Part shown: one piece after another, positions 53,519-63,193 of the stretch
Layout of the letters: every line of letters starts with the position of its first letter
How positions within the stretch are numbered: position 1 is the first letter of the stretch
Source: Bin80 sp965116685
GTDB taxonomy: Bacteria > Bacteroidota > Rhodothermia > Rhodothermales > Bin80
Direction: 5' to 3'
Length of the DNA: 64,000 bases
Assembly: GCA_965116685.1 (NCBI GenBank)
Contig: OZ220707.1
Span: forward strand, 2,480,001-2,544,000
Notes under the pieces: model-generated
Seen by the model: the letters and a program-made list of their open reading frames with translations, nothing else
What the model was told of the DNA's origin: nothing
Database searches by the model: none
Made by a program: the position numbers and the translations under genes

Positions 53519-54115
53519 ATGGAGGTTCGGCATATCACTTTTGTTACGAGCGCGCAAAACCTGACGCAGATGCCAAGTGAGGGGCTACCCGAGGTAGCCT
53601 TTATTGGACGTTCAAATGTGGGAAAGAGTGCTCTTTTGAATATGTTGTGTCGGAGAAAATCTCTGGCCCGAATCAGCGCGACTCCAGGCAAAACGCAGAC
53701 CTTTAATTTCTATCAGGTGAACCATGGGATGTATTTCGTGGACATTCCGGGCTATGGTTATGCAAGGGTGAGCAAAAAAGCAAGGGCGAAGTGGAGGAGA
53801 AATATTGTGGCTTATCTCACGCAACGCGTTTCATTAAGCGCGGTGCTCCATCTCGTGGATAGCCGCCATGCGCCCACGGATCTGGATAAGGAAGTCATGC
53901 TACTTTTGCGCGAGACACATGCAGAGCGTTTTTTGGTTCTTACGAAGGCGGACAAATTATCTGGAAATGCAATTCAGCGGAGTGTTCGAACGGCACAAGA
54001 GGCACTGAGCGCGCATGGAGCAGAGTTGCCAATCATTGTAACGTCTGTGGTTGACCGGAGGGGGCGGCAAGAGTTGATGAGTCGGATTGCAGACGCAACA
54101 ACGCCGGATTCATAA
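53519..54115 (+). CDS. engB: Ribosome-biogenesis GTPase YsxC/EngB
   Basis: The protein has 198 residues from ATG 53519 (MEVRHITFVTSAQ); a TTG at 53504 would add five residues overlapping sucD. GTPase motifs are G1 IGRSNVGKSALL, G2 region SATPGKTQ, G3 VDIPGYGYARV, G4 TKADKL and G5 VTSVVDRRG. It assists large ribosomal subunit assembly. The 252 bases downstream are a spacer to the convergent dehydrogenase gene; a weak 95-residue frame there was not accepted. Confidence 0.95.
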   Translation: MEVRHITFVTSAQNLTQMPSEGLPEVAFIGRSNVGKSALLNMLCRRKSLARISATPGKTQTFNFYQVNHGMYFVDIPGYGYARVSKKARAKWRRNIVAYLTQRVSLSAVLHLVDSRHAPTDLDKEVMLLLRETHAERFLVLTKADKLSGNAIQRSVRTAQEALSAHGAELPIIVTSVVDRRGRQELMSRIADATTPDS

Positions 54116-54367
54116 GCGCCAAAAAGAAGAACGAAAGCAAGTGAAGTCTGTCCTCTTGGATATAGAGGGCACACTCGGAAAAAAGAAATTACAGGGAGTC
54201 AAAGCCCGTCTGGAGTGGTGGTTACCGGAAAGCTTAGCAATTATACAAGGGATGGTACCTTTCTACAGCATGCGGAGAAATTCGAGCAACTCTTATCGGG
54301 CAAAAATTGTTGCGATTTATCAATGCCAGAATGCTGTTACGAAGCCCCTGTTTTTCGTCGACTCTAA

Positions 54368-56071
54368 CTACTGAAGAAGTAGCATCCCGGAAGCAGTGAT
54401 TACGTTATTTTCTCCCTCCACAGTAAGACGATAAATATAAGATCCTCCCGGGAGGGTGCCGACTGGGATCAGGATAGATTGCCGCGCGGCTACAGGCATT
54501 GTTTGTGGAGGTACCGCCGCAACCCGGCGCCCAATCAGATCATGCAATTCGACTGTGACGACTGCCTGTTCAGGGAGATCAAAAACAACATTCACATCGC
54601 CGGATGAGGGGTTGGGGTAATGGCCGTGCAGAAAAAATGCGGGCAGAGGTTCGGACAGATCGGTTTGACGCAGCGGCTCATGGACGGAAAGCTCAAACGT
54701 AATGGCCCCCCGTCGACCCCCGATAGATTCAGCATGAAGTGTGTAGGTGGTGGTGTCCAAAATTTCGGTGGCGGTTCCTTGCAAGGTGCGTGTAGAAGGA
54801 TCAAAGACCAGTCCTGCCGGGAGGTCAGGACTGAGGGAGTAACGGAATGTGCCGGATCCACCCCGGGCCGCAGGAAGGGTTGTTGTCGGGATGGATCGAT
54901 TTCTGGTAAATTGCAGGGGCTTGATAAATGACTCAAACCCCAGTGAGCCCCCGGTTGCCGAGAACCTGTAGATATGGCCATCCCAGGCAAGCATGTATAC
55001 TTCCCCTTGGTGATCCATGCCGAATGAAGATGGCTGCAAAGATGTATCAAGTAGCAGTGTAGATTCGAGGAGTTGACCTCCCTCATAGAGCAGCCCCCAG
55101 AAGCGACCGTCAATATAGTCTCCCAGGACATACCAGCCTGTAAGGTCCGGGACACCGGGGCCTCGGTAAACATATCCTCCTGTCACAGAAGCGGGGCCGC
55201 TTGAATGATCGTACTCGAAAATGGGCAGGATCAACCCATCCTGGTTGCAGTTGGTGCGTGGCTGGAAACATCGGGTTCCCTCCATAATTGGCCATCCGTA
55301 GTTCCCTCCGCGTTCAATGATATTTACCTCTTCGATCGCGTTTTGCCCGACATCCGCGGTGTAGATCACCCCGGCATCAAAACTGAATCTCCAGGGGTTG
55401 CGAAGCCCCCATGCAAAGATTTCCTGTCGGTCAGTCGTTGAGCCGGCAAAGGGGTTGTCTGACGGAATGGAATAGGGGATCGTACTCACATCAATCCTAG
55501 AGATCGTTCCCAGGAGCGATTTCGTGTTCTGACCATGTCCAAACCGGTCGTTTGCACCCCCACCGTCCCCCAGAGCGATATACAGATATCCATCCGGTCC
55601 GAACGCAAGCTGTCCTCCATTATGATTACTGGCCGGTTGGTTCACTTCCAGAATGACCACTTCGCTGCCTGGATCCCCCCGGCTCGGATTATCCGCGAGG
55701 GTATTGAATCGGGAAACGACGCTTCGCCTCGGGTTTGAAGCGGAGTAGTAGACAAAAAAGTACCCATTCGTGTCAAAGTCCGGGTGGAATGCCAATCCTA
55801 GGAGTCCCTCCTCGTTCCCGGCGTCGCTGACACGGTTCTGAATGTTTAAAAACTGATGCCGATCCGTGACATCCTGCCGATTTTCGAAGGTCCAGATAAT
55901 ACCCGGTTGCTCCACCACGAAGAGGTTCTCTCCAACATGCTGCAGATCCACGGGGCGACGAAAAGTAAGACCAGAAAATGCCTCCTCAAAGGCTACCTGG
56001 GGCTGGCTCCAGCCAGAGTGTGCAAGGACACAGGATAGAAGAAGGATGTACGGTCGGAGCAGTGGTGACAT
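54368..56071 (-). CDS. Secreted PQQ-type glucose/sorbosone dehydrogenase with T9SS sorting domain
   Basis: The protein has 567 residues from ATG 56071, giving a signal peptide (LLLSCVLAHSGWSQ). The six-bladed propeller (about 20-370) shows the GSDH pattern: LLGLAFHPDFDTNGYFFVYY, SNHNGGQLAFGPDGYLYIAL, GLRNPWRFSFD and GGNYGWP. An Ig-like domain follows (about 390-480), then the C-terminal type IX sorting domain starting NPSSGDVNVVFDLPE and ending in TASGMLLLQ, with the GGSYIYRL strand. It is probably exported to the surface or medium by T9SS and oxidises sugars. The upstream frame extension of 17 residues is not signal-like. Confidence 0.9.
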   Translation of the reverse strand: MSPLLRPYILLLSCVLAHSGWSQPQVAFEEAFSGLTFRRPVDLQHVGENLFVVEQPGIIWTFENRQDVTDRHQFLNIQNRVSDAGNEEGLLGLAFHPDFDTNGYFFVYYSASNPRRSVVSRFNTLADNPSRGDPGSEVVILEVNQPASNHNGGQLAFGPDGYLYIALGDGGGANDRFGHGQNTKSLLGTISRIDVSTIPYSIPSDNPFAGSTTDRQEIFAWGLRNPWRFSFDAGVIYTADVGQNAIEEVNIIERGGNYGWPIMEGTRCFQPRTNCNQDGLILPIFEYDHSSGPASVTGGYVYRGPGVPDLTGWYVLGDYIDGRFWGLLYEGGQLLESTLLLDTSLQPSSFGMDHQGEVYMLAWDGHIYRFSATGGSLGFESFIKPLQFTRNRSIPTTTLPAARGGSGTFRYSLSPDLPAGLVFDPSTRTLQGTATEILDTTTYTLHAESIGGRRGAITFELSVHEPLRQTDLSEPLPAFFLHGHYPNPSSGDVNVVFDLPEQAVVTVELHDLIGRRVAAVPPQTMPVAARQSILIPVGTLPGGSYIYRLTVEGENNVITASGMLLLQ

Positions 56072-56385
56072 AAAACCGTGGCTCTTAATGGGAAGGGAAA
56101 AGATTCGGTAGTCCAAACCCATTCAAATGCAATCTGGGATGATTCGTTTCGGTTGAGGACAAAAGAGATCAATTGGGGAATCTGGTATCTATGGGAACGT
56201 GACTCTGCACGACTCTTTAGGGATCGGCTAGCCGGCTGAATAGGACGATCTTCATGACCTGGTGGCGGGAGTGTTGCCGGATCGTTAAATTGTCGGGCCT
56301 GATTGTAGAAACCCGAACGATCTAGATGGCACTCAATAGCGAATGAAGTATTGCTCTTGTATAGAAGGCATAAAAACAGTTTTAC
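56072..56385. other. Intergenic divergent promoter region (314 bp)
   Basis: It separates the sugar dehydrogenase gene (minus) from the DUF819 gene (plus). A minus-strand open frame in it has no family signal. I see no RNA gene or strong hairpin; promoters are presumably here. Confidence 0.4.
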
Positions 56386-57507
56386 ATGATTACGCATCCC
56401 CTCTCGGTTTTTTTGATTTTGGCAATCGTTGTGTGGGTTGCGGTATTTCTGGAAACCCGCTTTGCACTTTTCAAAGCACTGAGCGCCGCGTTGGTTGGCA
56501 TCCTGCTGGCAATGGTACTGTCCAATGTGGGGCTCATTCCAGCGCAGAACAAGGCCTACGACGTGCTCATTGATCCGGGTATCAGTCTGGGGATTGTACT
56601 CATTTTACTAAGTGTGAATATCAGTACGATCCGCAGTACCGGCGGGCCCATGCTGCTTGCATTTGGGCTAGGCGCCATTGGCACGGCTGTGGGTGCATTC
56701 ATTTCCGCACTCGTTCTGGCCCCTCTCATTGGGCCGGAGACTTGGAAATTGGCGGGGCAGTTCATGGGTACGTACAACGGAGGAGGAGTGAATTTTGCAG
56801 CGCTGGGACGTGCATTTGATACCAGCAGTGAGATGTTTTCTGCCGCCATTGCAGCGGATGTACTGCTCACAGCCTTGTGGATGGTGGCCTGCCTGGTGGC
56901 TCCGTTATTATTCGGTCGCAGGCAGTCGGGGCAGCATTCAAGGGAGCAGGATGGGCTGATCGGATCATTGTACAAGAGTATGCCGATCCGATTACAGGAT
57001 GCAGCACTGCTGGTGATCATTGCAATCGGCGCGGTATGGCTTGCGAAGCATTTGGGAACTCTCGTGCCCGGCATTCCTGAAGTCTTATGGCTCACCACAA
57101 TCGCACTTGCAGTCGGCCAGGTGCCCTATATTCGTCAGCTCTCGGGTGCAGGCCTCTGGGGATATTATTTGCTGCTGTTGTTTCTCGCCACGAATGGAGC
57201 ACAGTCTGTGGTGAAGAACATTATCGTGATTGGTCCCGGGGTGTTATATTTTGCAGTCGGGACGGTCGTTCTACATGGGGTTTGTGTATTCGGGCTTGGA
57301 GTATTGTTTCGGTTGGATGCGACCACACTTGCGATTGCGTCACAGGCAAATGTGGGTGGACCTGCTTCTGCAATGGCACTTGCCACGGCCCGGGGAGCAG
57401 TGGATCGGGTATTGCCTGGAGTAGCTGTTGGACTTCTTGGGTATGCGATGGGGAATTACACCGGGTTTGCGATGGGGATGCTGGTTCGGGGAATGCTCGG
57501 CTATTGA
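56386..57507 (+). CDS. DUF819 family integral membrane protein
   Basis: The 373-residue protein consists of about ten hydrophobic helices (e.g. VFLILAIVVWVAVFLE, GIVLILLSVNIS, ALGLGAIGTAVGA-like glycine-rich helices). The family motifs GTYNGGGVNFAALGRAF and SQANVGGPASAMALA, repeated in each half, match DUF819 (YjcL-like). Transport is suspected, but substrate and mechanism are unknown. Followed after 118 bases by the ABC exporter gene. Confidence 0.88.
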   Translation: MITHPLSVFLILAIVVWVAVFLETRFALFKALSAALVGILLAMVLSNVGLIPAQNKAYDVLIDPGISLGIVLILLSVNISTIRSTGGPMLLAFGLGAIGTAVGAFISALVLAPLIGPETWKLAGQFMGTYNGGGVNFAALGRAFDTSSEMFSAAIAADVLLTALWMVACLVAPLLFGRRQSGQHSREQDGLIGSLYKSMPIRLQDAALLVIIAIGAVWLAKHLGTLVPGIPEVLWLTTIALAVGQVPYIRQLSGAGLWGYYLLLLFLATNGAQSVVKNIIVIGPGVLYFAVGTVVLHGVCVFGLGVLFRLDATTLAIASQANVGGPASAMALATARGAVDRVLPGVAVGLLGYAMGNYTGFAMGMLVRGMLGY

Positions 57508-57625
57508 GATACAATGTTCATGCGGGAAAGCGGTACGAAACTTCTTCCGTGGGCATCAGAGAATAGAAATAGCGGATCAATCAACATGATAACCGGAATA
57601 AGGCCATCCCCCAGACGAGACAGTT

Positions 57626-59416
57626 GTGACTGAAAAGAGCCGCAAAATTACCTGGTCGGCCTGGAGTCAGGCACGACAACTGATGTGGATTTATCGAAAA
57701 ACTCTAGCAGTTGGCTTTGTTCTGATGGTCATTAATCGTGTCAGCAGCTTTGTACTTCCCGGCACCAGCAAGTGGCTGATTGATGAGGTCATTGGTAACG
57801 ACCGAATGGAGTTGTTGGTGCCACTCGCCCTGATGGCCGCCGGTGCGACCATCGTGCAGGCAGGAACCTCGTATCTATTATCAAACGTAATCGGTATTGC
57901 CGCCCAAAAGGCAATCATGGAAATGCGTCAGCGGATCCATGATCATGTGATTCATTTATCTGCCCGTTTTTTTGAGAGACACAAAAGCGGTGAACTGATA
58001 TCGCGTGTGATGAGTGACCCCGAAGGAATCCGCAATCTGATGGGGACAGGGATCGTGATGCTGGTTGGAGGGGTAGTAACCGCAGTCCTGGCGCTCATCA
58101 TCCTGTTTATACTCTATTGGCAGTTAACCCTGATCATCTGCGTAATTCTGGCCACATTCGGCGGCTTCATGGCCTACGCATTCAGAGCGTTACGACCCAT
58201 TTTCAGAAAGCGCCAAAAAATGCGATCAGAGGTCACGGGGGCACTTGGGGAGACGCTCGGTGGAATCCGGTTGGTCAAGGCATATGGGGCCGAAGGTCGG
58301 GAGCAGGGTAAATTCAATGAGGGGGTCATCCAGTTGTTCAGTCTGATCTCCAAAACGATTCGGGGTACATCTGCAACGGTCACGCTGGGGACGATCATTG
58401 TTGGGATCATCGGTGCTTTGATGATTATCCTGGGGGGCAGAGCGATTGCGGAGAATAATCTGACTCTAGGGGATTTTGTCATGTACCTTTTTGTGGTTGG
58501 GGTGATGGTCACTCCCATCATACAGATGGCGATGGTTGGCACACAGATTTCGGAGGCATTCGCGGGGCTTGATCGCATCAGGGATCTGATGACAGAGATT
58601 CGGGAGGATGAAGATGAGGATCACAGAAATACATTGAAACGGGTGGAGGGGGAGATTACCCTGGAAGATGTACATTTCCGCTATGACGAAACCGTCCCGG
58701 TCATCCAGGGAGTTTCTCTTCACGCCGCAAAAGGAACCACGACCGCATTGATCGGGCCAAGTGGTTCAGGCAAGAGTACGTTGATCAGTATGATTATGGG
58801 GTTCAATCAACCCCAGCAGGGACGGGTTCTGATTGATGGTCAGGATTTATCCACCTTGAAACTGAGTGATTACCGCAGATACCTGGGGGTAGTGATGCAG
58901 GAGAATTTCCTGTTTGATGGCACGATTGCAGGCAACATCAGCTATGCCAGACCAGCAGCCTCACGCGACGAAATCGAATATGCGAGCCGAATCGCGAATG
59001 CGCATGAATTTATTCAGAGCTTTCCGGACTCCTATGACACCGTAGTTGGTGAGCGGGGGGTAAAGCTCAGCGGTGGACAGAGGCAGAGGATCTCCATTGC
59101 ACGTGCAGTTCTGGCAAACTCCAAAATCCTTGTCTTGGATGAAGCGACCTCCAACCTTGATACGGAAAGCGAGGCATTGATTCAGGAGGGATTCAAAAAT
59201 CTTCGCGAGGGGCGGACCACATTTGTCATTGCCCACCGGCTCTCCACCATACGGAGTGCGGATCAGATCCTGGTTCTTGAAGCGGGCAGGATCATCGAAC
59301 GGGGAAGCCATACCACACTCCATCGCATGGGCGGTCGCTATCGGGAGTTGTACGATCAGCAGCACAGCTATGAAAAAGACCTGTACGTAAACCCTGGCGA
59401 AGATTCTCTCCAATAA
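57626..59416 (+). CDS. ABC exporter, fused permease and ATPase (MsbA/lipid-drug type)
   Basis: The 596-residue half-transporter starts at GTG 57626. Six transmembrane helices occupy about 25-310. The nucleotide-binding domain (about 343-585) has Walker A GPSGSGKST (377-385), signature LSGGQRQRISIARA (481-494), Walker B ILVLDEATS and the H-loop in IAHRLSTI. It forms a homodimer or pairs with another half-transporter; lipids or hydrophobic compounds are likely substrates, but not proven. It converges with the barrel gene 16 bases downstream. Confidence 0.92.
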   Translation: MTEKSRKITWSAWSQARQLMWIYRKTLAVGFVLMVINRVSSFVLPGTSKWLIDEVIGNDRMELLVPLALMAAGATIVQAGTSYLLSNVIGIAAQKAIMEMRQRIHDHVIHLSARFFERHKSGELISRVMSDPEGIRNLMGTGIVMLVGGVVTAVLALIILFILYWQLTLIICVILATFGGFMAYAFRALRPIFRKRQKMRSEVTGALGETLGGIRLVKAYGAEGREQGKFNEGVIQLFSLISKTIRGTSATVTLGTIIVGIIGALMIILGGRAIAENNLTLGDFVMYLFVVGVMVTPIIQMAMVGTQISEAFAGLDRIRDLMTEIREDEDEDHRNTLKRVEGEITLEDVHFRYDETVPVIQGVSLHAAKGTTTALIGPSGSGKSTLISMIMGFNQPQQGRVLIDGQDLSTLKLSDYRRYLGVVMQENFLFDGTIAGNISYARPAASRDEIEYASRIANAHEFIQSFPDSYDTVVGERGVKLSGGQRQRISIARAVLANSKILVLDEATSNLDTESEALIQEGFKNLREGRTTFVIAHRLSTIRSADQILVLEAGRIIERGSHTTLHRMGGRYRELYDQQHSYEKDLYVNPGEDSLQ

Positions 59417-59432
59417 TATTCGCCACCATAGA

Positions 59433-60290
59433 TCATAATCGATAGCGAACCGTCGCCATCGTCGAAAACAGGTTTAGTTTACCGAAGATCGTTGTATTAG
59501 TTAGGTTTTCTACTCGGTGCGTAGTGTAGTTCCCTTGACTGTTAAAATCCTGTAGCAAGGTGTAGCTGAAACGAATCCCCGCAAGAATTTTTTCAGTGAG
59601 GGTATACTCGAACCCAACATGCCCGGAAGCCAAAAGTACGATATCGGTCAAGTCCTCATCCTGCAGTGAATCGTAACTTGACAGGTCCCCGCTGCATGGA
59701 GTGCCAGTGCATGAATAGCGTTCCTCGTAATACAAATCGGTCACGGTGGAACGTGCGGCCCCGGTTCCCACGCCCAGATAAGGGCGAAATGTACGACCCT
59801 GTGGGATCAGATCCAGGAAGGTGTTGATGCGAAGAGAGGCGACCCGCAATCTGCCAATGGTTGAGGTGGTCGTTACCTGAACCCCCGAATTTGGATCAAA
59901 CTGAGGGGCAGGTGATCCGTCCAAGCGCATAATCTGGCTGAAGATCTGTTCCAGGTTTCGAGCCGAATACTGAATATTCAGGTCGATGCGCAGGGATCCT
60001 TGTTCCCTTCCTGCGCCGACACGAAAGGCAAAGCCCGGGTCCGTCGGGATGTGATAGTTCCATCGATATCCAGACTGTTGGTTCGGATTGTTGTTACTGC
60101 ATTCATCCAGATCGGGGCAGCAGATAAAACCTGGATAACAGAATGAGTCAAGATTAAATCCCTCCTGTGCCAGATCCCCGCTGAAAGCGGGACCTGCACC
60201 CAGTTCGACATACCAGCCCTCAACCTGCCCATAGGCAGCCGAAAGGTTTGTTGCCAGAAAAAACAATAGGACCGCAACGGATAACTTCAT
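59433..60290 (-). CDS. Outer-membrane beta-barrel protein, Cys-rich loop
   Basis: The protein has 285 residues from ATG 60290 (MKLSVAVLLFFLATNLSAAYG signal) with the upstream nine-codon extension rejected. Mature strands such as WYVELGAGPAFSGDL, FAFRVGAGREQGSLR, RPYLGVGTGAA and ILAGIRFSYTLL, plus a C-terminal MATVRYRL, indicate an OmpW/porin-like 8-strand barrel. The first loop has four close cysteines (FCYPGFICCPDLDEC), possibly disulfides, which is unusual. Divergent from the sulfatase at 60356. Confidence 0.75.
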   Translation of the reverse strand: MKLSVAVLLFFLATNLSAAYGQVEGWYVELGAGPAFSGDLAQEGFNLDSFCYPGFICCPDLDECSNNNPNQQSGYRWNYHIPTDPGFAFRVGAGREQGSLRIDLNIQYSARNLEQIFSQIMRLDGSPAPQFDPNSGVQVTTTSTIGRLRVASLRINTFLDLIPQGRTFRPYLGVGTGAARSTVTDLYYEERYSCTGTPCSGDLSSYDSLQDEDLTDIVLLASGHVGFEYTLTEKILAGIRFSYTLLQDFNSQGNYTTHRVENLTNTTIFGKLNLFSTMATVRYRL

Positions 60291-60355
60291 TGTCGAATGG
60301 GGTTTATGTTGGAGCATGATGTATTTTTATGTTGCACCGGAAAATGTGTTAAGTC

Positions 60356-61741
60356 ATGTCCATCTCCCATATACGGATTACCATCTTTTTAGTCTCACTG
60401 TGTGCCTGCAGCTCGAATTCTCAGATGGGCGAGCAGGAGCAGCCCAATTTTATTGTCATCTTTGCAGATGATATGGGGTACGGAGATTTGGGCGTATATG
60501 GGCATCCGACCATTCGGACTCCCCATTTGGATCGTATGGCTGCAGAGGGACTTCGTTTTTCGCAGTTTTATACAGGGGCATCTGTATGTACGCCAAGCCG
60601 AGCTGCGCTTTTGACCGGGCGATTACCTGTCCGAAATGGGCTGACAGATGATCGGATCCGGGTTCTCTTCCCTCCAAGCAAAGGAGGGATGCCTGCATCG
60701 GAGATCACAATTCCAGAAGCATTGCAATCCGTAGGTTATGTAAGTGCAGCAATCGGGAAATGGCATTTGGGGCATGTACCTGGGCATTTTCCGACGGAGC
60801 ATGGGTTTGACGAGTATTTTGGGATCCCCTATTCAAATGACATGACCCCTACGGCCAGTTCATGGGAGCGTGCCCAGACGTACCCCCCGTTGCCCCTTAT
60901 GCGGGGTGCGGAGGTGATTGAGACGGAGCCCGATCAGCGTCTTCTGACCCGCCGCTATACAGAGGAGTCAATTTCCTTTATCCGAAAAAACAGGGACAAC
61001 CCATTTTTCCTGTACTTGCCGCACACGATGCCTCATATCCCGCTCTTCGCATCGGATGAATTTGAGGGAACGAGTACACGTGGGCTTTACGGAGATGTGA
61101 TTGAAGAGATTGATTGGAGTGTTGGACAAATATTGGATGTTTTGCGGGAGACGGGCCTGGATCATAAAACCCTTGTCATCTTCACAAGTGATAACGGGCC
61201 ATGGCTCACGGTGGGGTTTGCAGGCGGGACTGCCGGACTCCTGCGTGATGGAAAGGGAACCACCTGGGAAGGGGGAATGCGTGTGCCGACGATCGCTTGG
61301 TGGCCAGGAACGGTTCCCGCCGGTCGCACGACCCATGCACTGGGAGTCACCATGGATCTAATGCCGACCATACTGGGGCTTGCCGGTGCATCGCTCCCGG
61401 ATGATCGCATCTATGATGGAGTAGACTTGATGCCGGTTTTGCGAGATCCCGCTGCTCAGGTTCGGCAGGAGATCTATTATTATCGCGGGACTCAGCTTTG
61501 GGCTGCAAGAAAGGGGCCCTGGAAGATGCACTATATTACACAAAGCGCGTATGTAGGGGATCAGCCGGTGATGCATGAACCACCGCTTCTCTACCATTTG
61601 GATCGGGATCCAGGGGAGCGGTTCAATCTTGCTGAACAGGAGCCGGGTGTGATCCTTGAAATACAGGAAATGGTGGAGGATCATCTGGCTGAAGTCGTTC
61701 GAGCGCCTACTCAACTCGCGATTCCAGAATGGAACGATTGA
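60356..61741 (+). CDS. Exported sulfatase (arylsulfatase A-like), paired with FGE-like gene
   Basis: The 461-residue protein has an N-terminal signal with possible lipobox LCAC (Cys18). Sulfatase blocks include IVIFADDMGYGDLG, Cys78 in SVCTPSRAALLTGRLP (the C-x-P-S-R activation site), IGKWHLGH, FTSDNGPW and TMDLMPTILGLAG. It aligns with animal-type arylsulfatase A/N-acetylgalactosamine sulfatases. Its 3' end overlaps the FGE-like gene by 13 bases, so the enzyme and its probable activator are cotranscribed. Confidence 0.93.
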   Translation: MSISHIRITIFLVSLCACSSNSQMGEQEQPNFIVIFADDMGYGDLGVYGHPTIRTPHLDRMAAEGLRFSQFYTGASVCTPSRAALLTGRLPVRNGLTDDRIRVLFPPSKGGMPASEITIPEALQSVGYVSAAIGKWHLGHVPGHFPTEHGFDEYFGIPYSNDMTPTASSWERAQTYPPLPLMRGAEVIETEPDQRLLTRRYTEESISFIRKNRDNPFFLYLPHTMPHIPLFASDEFEGTSTRGLYGDVIEEIDWSVGQILDVLRETGLDHKTLVIFTSDNGPWLTVGFAGGTAGLLRDGKGTTWEGGMRVPTIAWWPGTVPAGRTTHALGVTMDLMPTILGLAGASLPDDRIYDGVDLMPVLRDPAAQVRQEIYYYRGTQLWAARKGPWKMHYITQSAYVGDQPVMHEPPLLYHLDRDPGERFNLAEQEPGVILEIQEMVEDHLAEVVRAPTQLAIPEWND

Positions 61742-62589
61742 CATGTGTTCTTTTCGTTTTTGTGGTTTTTGGCGCTTGCAGCCAGGAGCCACCTCCCCTT
61801 CCGCCGCCAGGCATGGTCTATATACCGGGTGGAACGACTCAAATTGGGTCGGAGAACGGCATGCCGCATGAGCGGCCGGTTTTTCGTGCTCGTGTTCAGC
61901 CGTTTTTCATGGATATCTCTCCGGTCACGGTCGGATCGTTCCGGGAATTTGTTCTGGCAACGGGGTATGTGACGGAGGCCGAATCATTCGGGGACGCAGG
62001 CATCTTCAATGATTCAACCGAGCAATGGGAGCTCAAACCTGGTGCATACTGGCAGTGGCCGTTGGGACCTGATTATCCTTCAGCTCCCGATGATCATCCG
62101 GTCACACAGGTGTCTTGGAATGATGCGGTTGCGTATGCAGAATGGGCCAATAAGAGGCTCCCCACTGAAATTGAATGGGAACATGCCGCCCGTCAAGGCA
62201 GCAGCGGTCAGTACGCCTGGGGAGATTTGCTCGTACAGGACGGGGAGTACAAAGCGAATGTATGGAACGGTCGATTCCCCAGGCTCAATACCAATGCAGA
62301 TGGATATGCAACCACATCACCAGTGGGAGCATTTGGGGAAACTCCTGCAGGACTCGTTGATATGGGTGGAAATGTATGGGAGTGGACCGCAGACTGGTAC
62401 CGATCCTATTCGGATCAGGATCAGGAGTTTCAGCCAAATTCCAGTAGCGAGAAAGCGCAGCGTGGAGGCAGTTTCCTCTGCGAGCCGGGCTGGTGTCATG
62501 GCTATCGGGTCTCCGGGCGCAGTCACTCAACACCAGAGACTGCACTTTATCATGTAGGGTTTCGTGTGGTCAAGGACATTACCCCTTAG
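61729..62589 (+). CDS. Formylglycine-generating enzyme homologue (SUMF1/FGE family), lipoprotein-like
   Basis: The 286-residue protein has the SUMF1 fold: MVYIPGGTTQIG start, RLPTEIEWEHAARQ, NVWEWTADWY and the C-terminal RGGSFLCEPGWCHGYR. Cys251 and Cys256, spaced C-x4-C, correspond to the copper-binding cysteines of aerobic FGE (CHRSYC in human), so it is probably a true FGE rather than a degenerate EgtB/PvdO-like paralogue. It also has a lipobox FGAC (Cys17), implying an exported lipoprotein. It overlaps the sulfatase gene by 13 bases and its stop overlaps the convergent kinase gene by 11. Confidence 0.88.
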   Translation: MERLTCVLFVFVVFGACSQEPPPLPPPGMVYIPGGTTQIGSENGMPHERPVFRARVQPFFMDISPVTVGSFREFVLATGYVTEAESFGDAGIFNDSTEQWELKPGAYWQWPLGPDYPSAPDDHPVTQVSWNDAVAYAEWANKRLPTEIEWEHAARQGSSGQYAWGDLLVQDGEYKANVWNGRFPRLNTNADGYATTSPVGAFGETPAGLVDMGGNVWEWTADWYRSYSDQDQEFQPNSSSEKAQRGGSFLCEPGWCHGYRVSGRSHSTPETALYHVGFRVVKDITP

Positions 62590-63115
62590 CCAGATAGTGA
62601 TTCACTGCTTTGATTGCAGTGGATAGGCGTTGATCCTGGGTTCCACAAATTGGAACGATATTTAGAGAATGGGTTTTTGCCTCAGCCATCAGGAGTGCGT
62701 GCGAGCGTAAGCGCTCCTCTGGGCTTGCTCGTTGACCAGGATCGGGGATCCAGGGGATATCCGGTTTCATAAACAGGTAAAGCCCCGATTGATGACGCTT
62801 GGCAGCACGCTCAATAGAGGATGGGCACTCGCCGAAGTAGATGCGCTGGTAAACGCATGTAGTGAAAAGATCTGTATCTACAAACAGGACTCCATGAGCT
62901 TCAGAGTGCAGGGAGGCAACCAGATCCAAGTGCCCTCGGGCAATCGCATGCACATCGGCCTCCTCAGGAAGCGCTCCTTTCTTGTCAACAAACAGCCTCA
63001 GGTATTCGGCAGCCCAGATCGTGTTGTAGTGCTTTGCCAGTGCGGCTGCGAGCGTGGTTTTGCCAGTTGATTCAGCCCCCATGAGTACCACGGTATTCAC
63101 ACGATCAGGATTCAT
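62579..63115 (-). CDS. NadR/AAA_28-like nucleoside kinase
   Basis: The 178-residue protein (ATG 63115; frame opens at 63142) has Walker A GAESTGKTTLAAALA, a VLFVDTDLFTTCVY Walker B-like strand and SGLYLFMKPDIPW with lid residues (DPGQRASPEER). This matches the ribosylnicotinamide kinase domain of NadR and the AAA_28 family. It would phosphorylate nicotinamide riboside or a related nucleoside, but no nucleotidyltransferase domain is fused. It converges with the FGE-like gene. Confidence 0.82.
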   Translation of the reverse strand: MNPDRVNTVVLMGAESTGKTTLAAALAKHYNTIWAAEYLRLFVDKKGALPEEADVHAIARGHLDLVASLHSEAHGVLFVDTDLFTTCVYQRIYFGECPSSIERAAKRHQSGLYLFMKPDIPWIPDPGQRASPEERLRSHALLMAEAKTHSLNIVPICGTQDQRLSTAIKAVNHYLAKG

Positions 63116-63193
63116 CAATAAATCTGCTGTGAGTGCTGACAATGAAATGGCATACCTTGAACGGGATGGGTCTCATGCGGGTTCGTTGTGTTT

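Noticed and set aside
54087..54374. 95-residue plus-strand frame after engB
   Set aside because: Overlaps the end of engB and the 3' end of the dehydrogenase gene. Composition is low-complexity and charged at first, then random, with no family resemblance.
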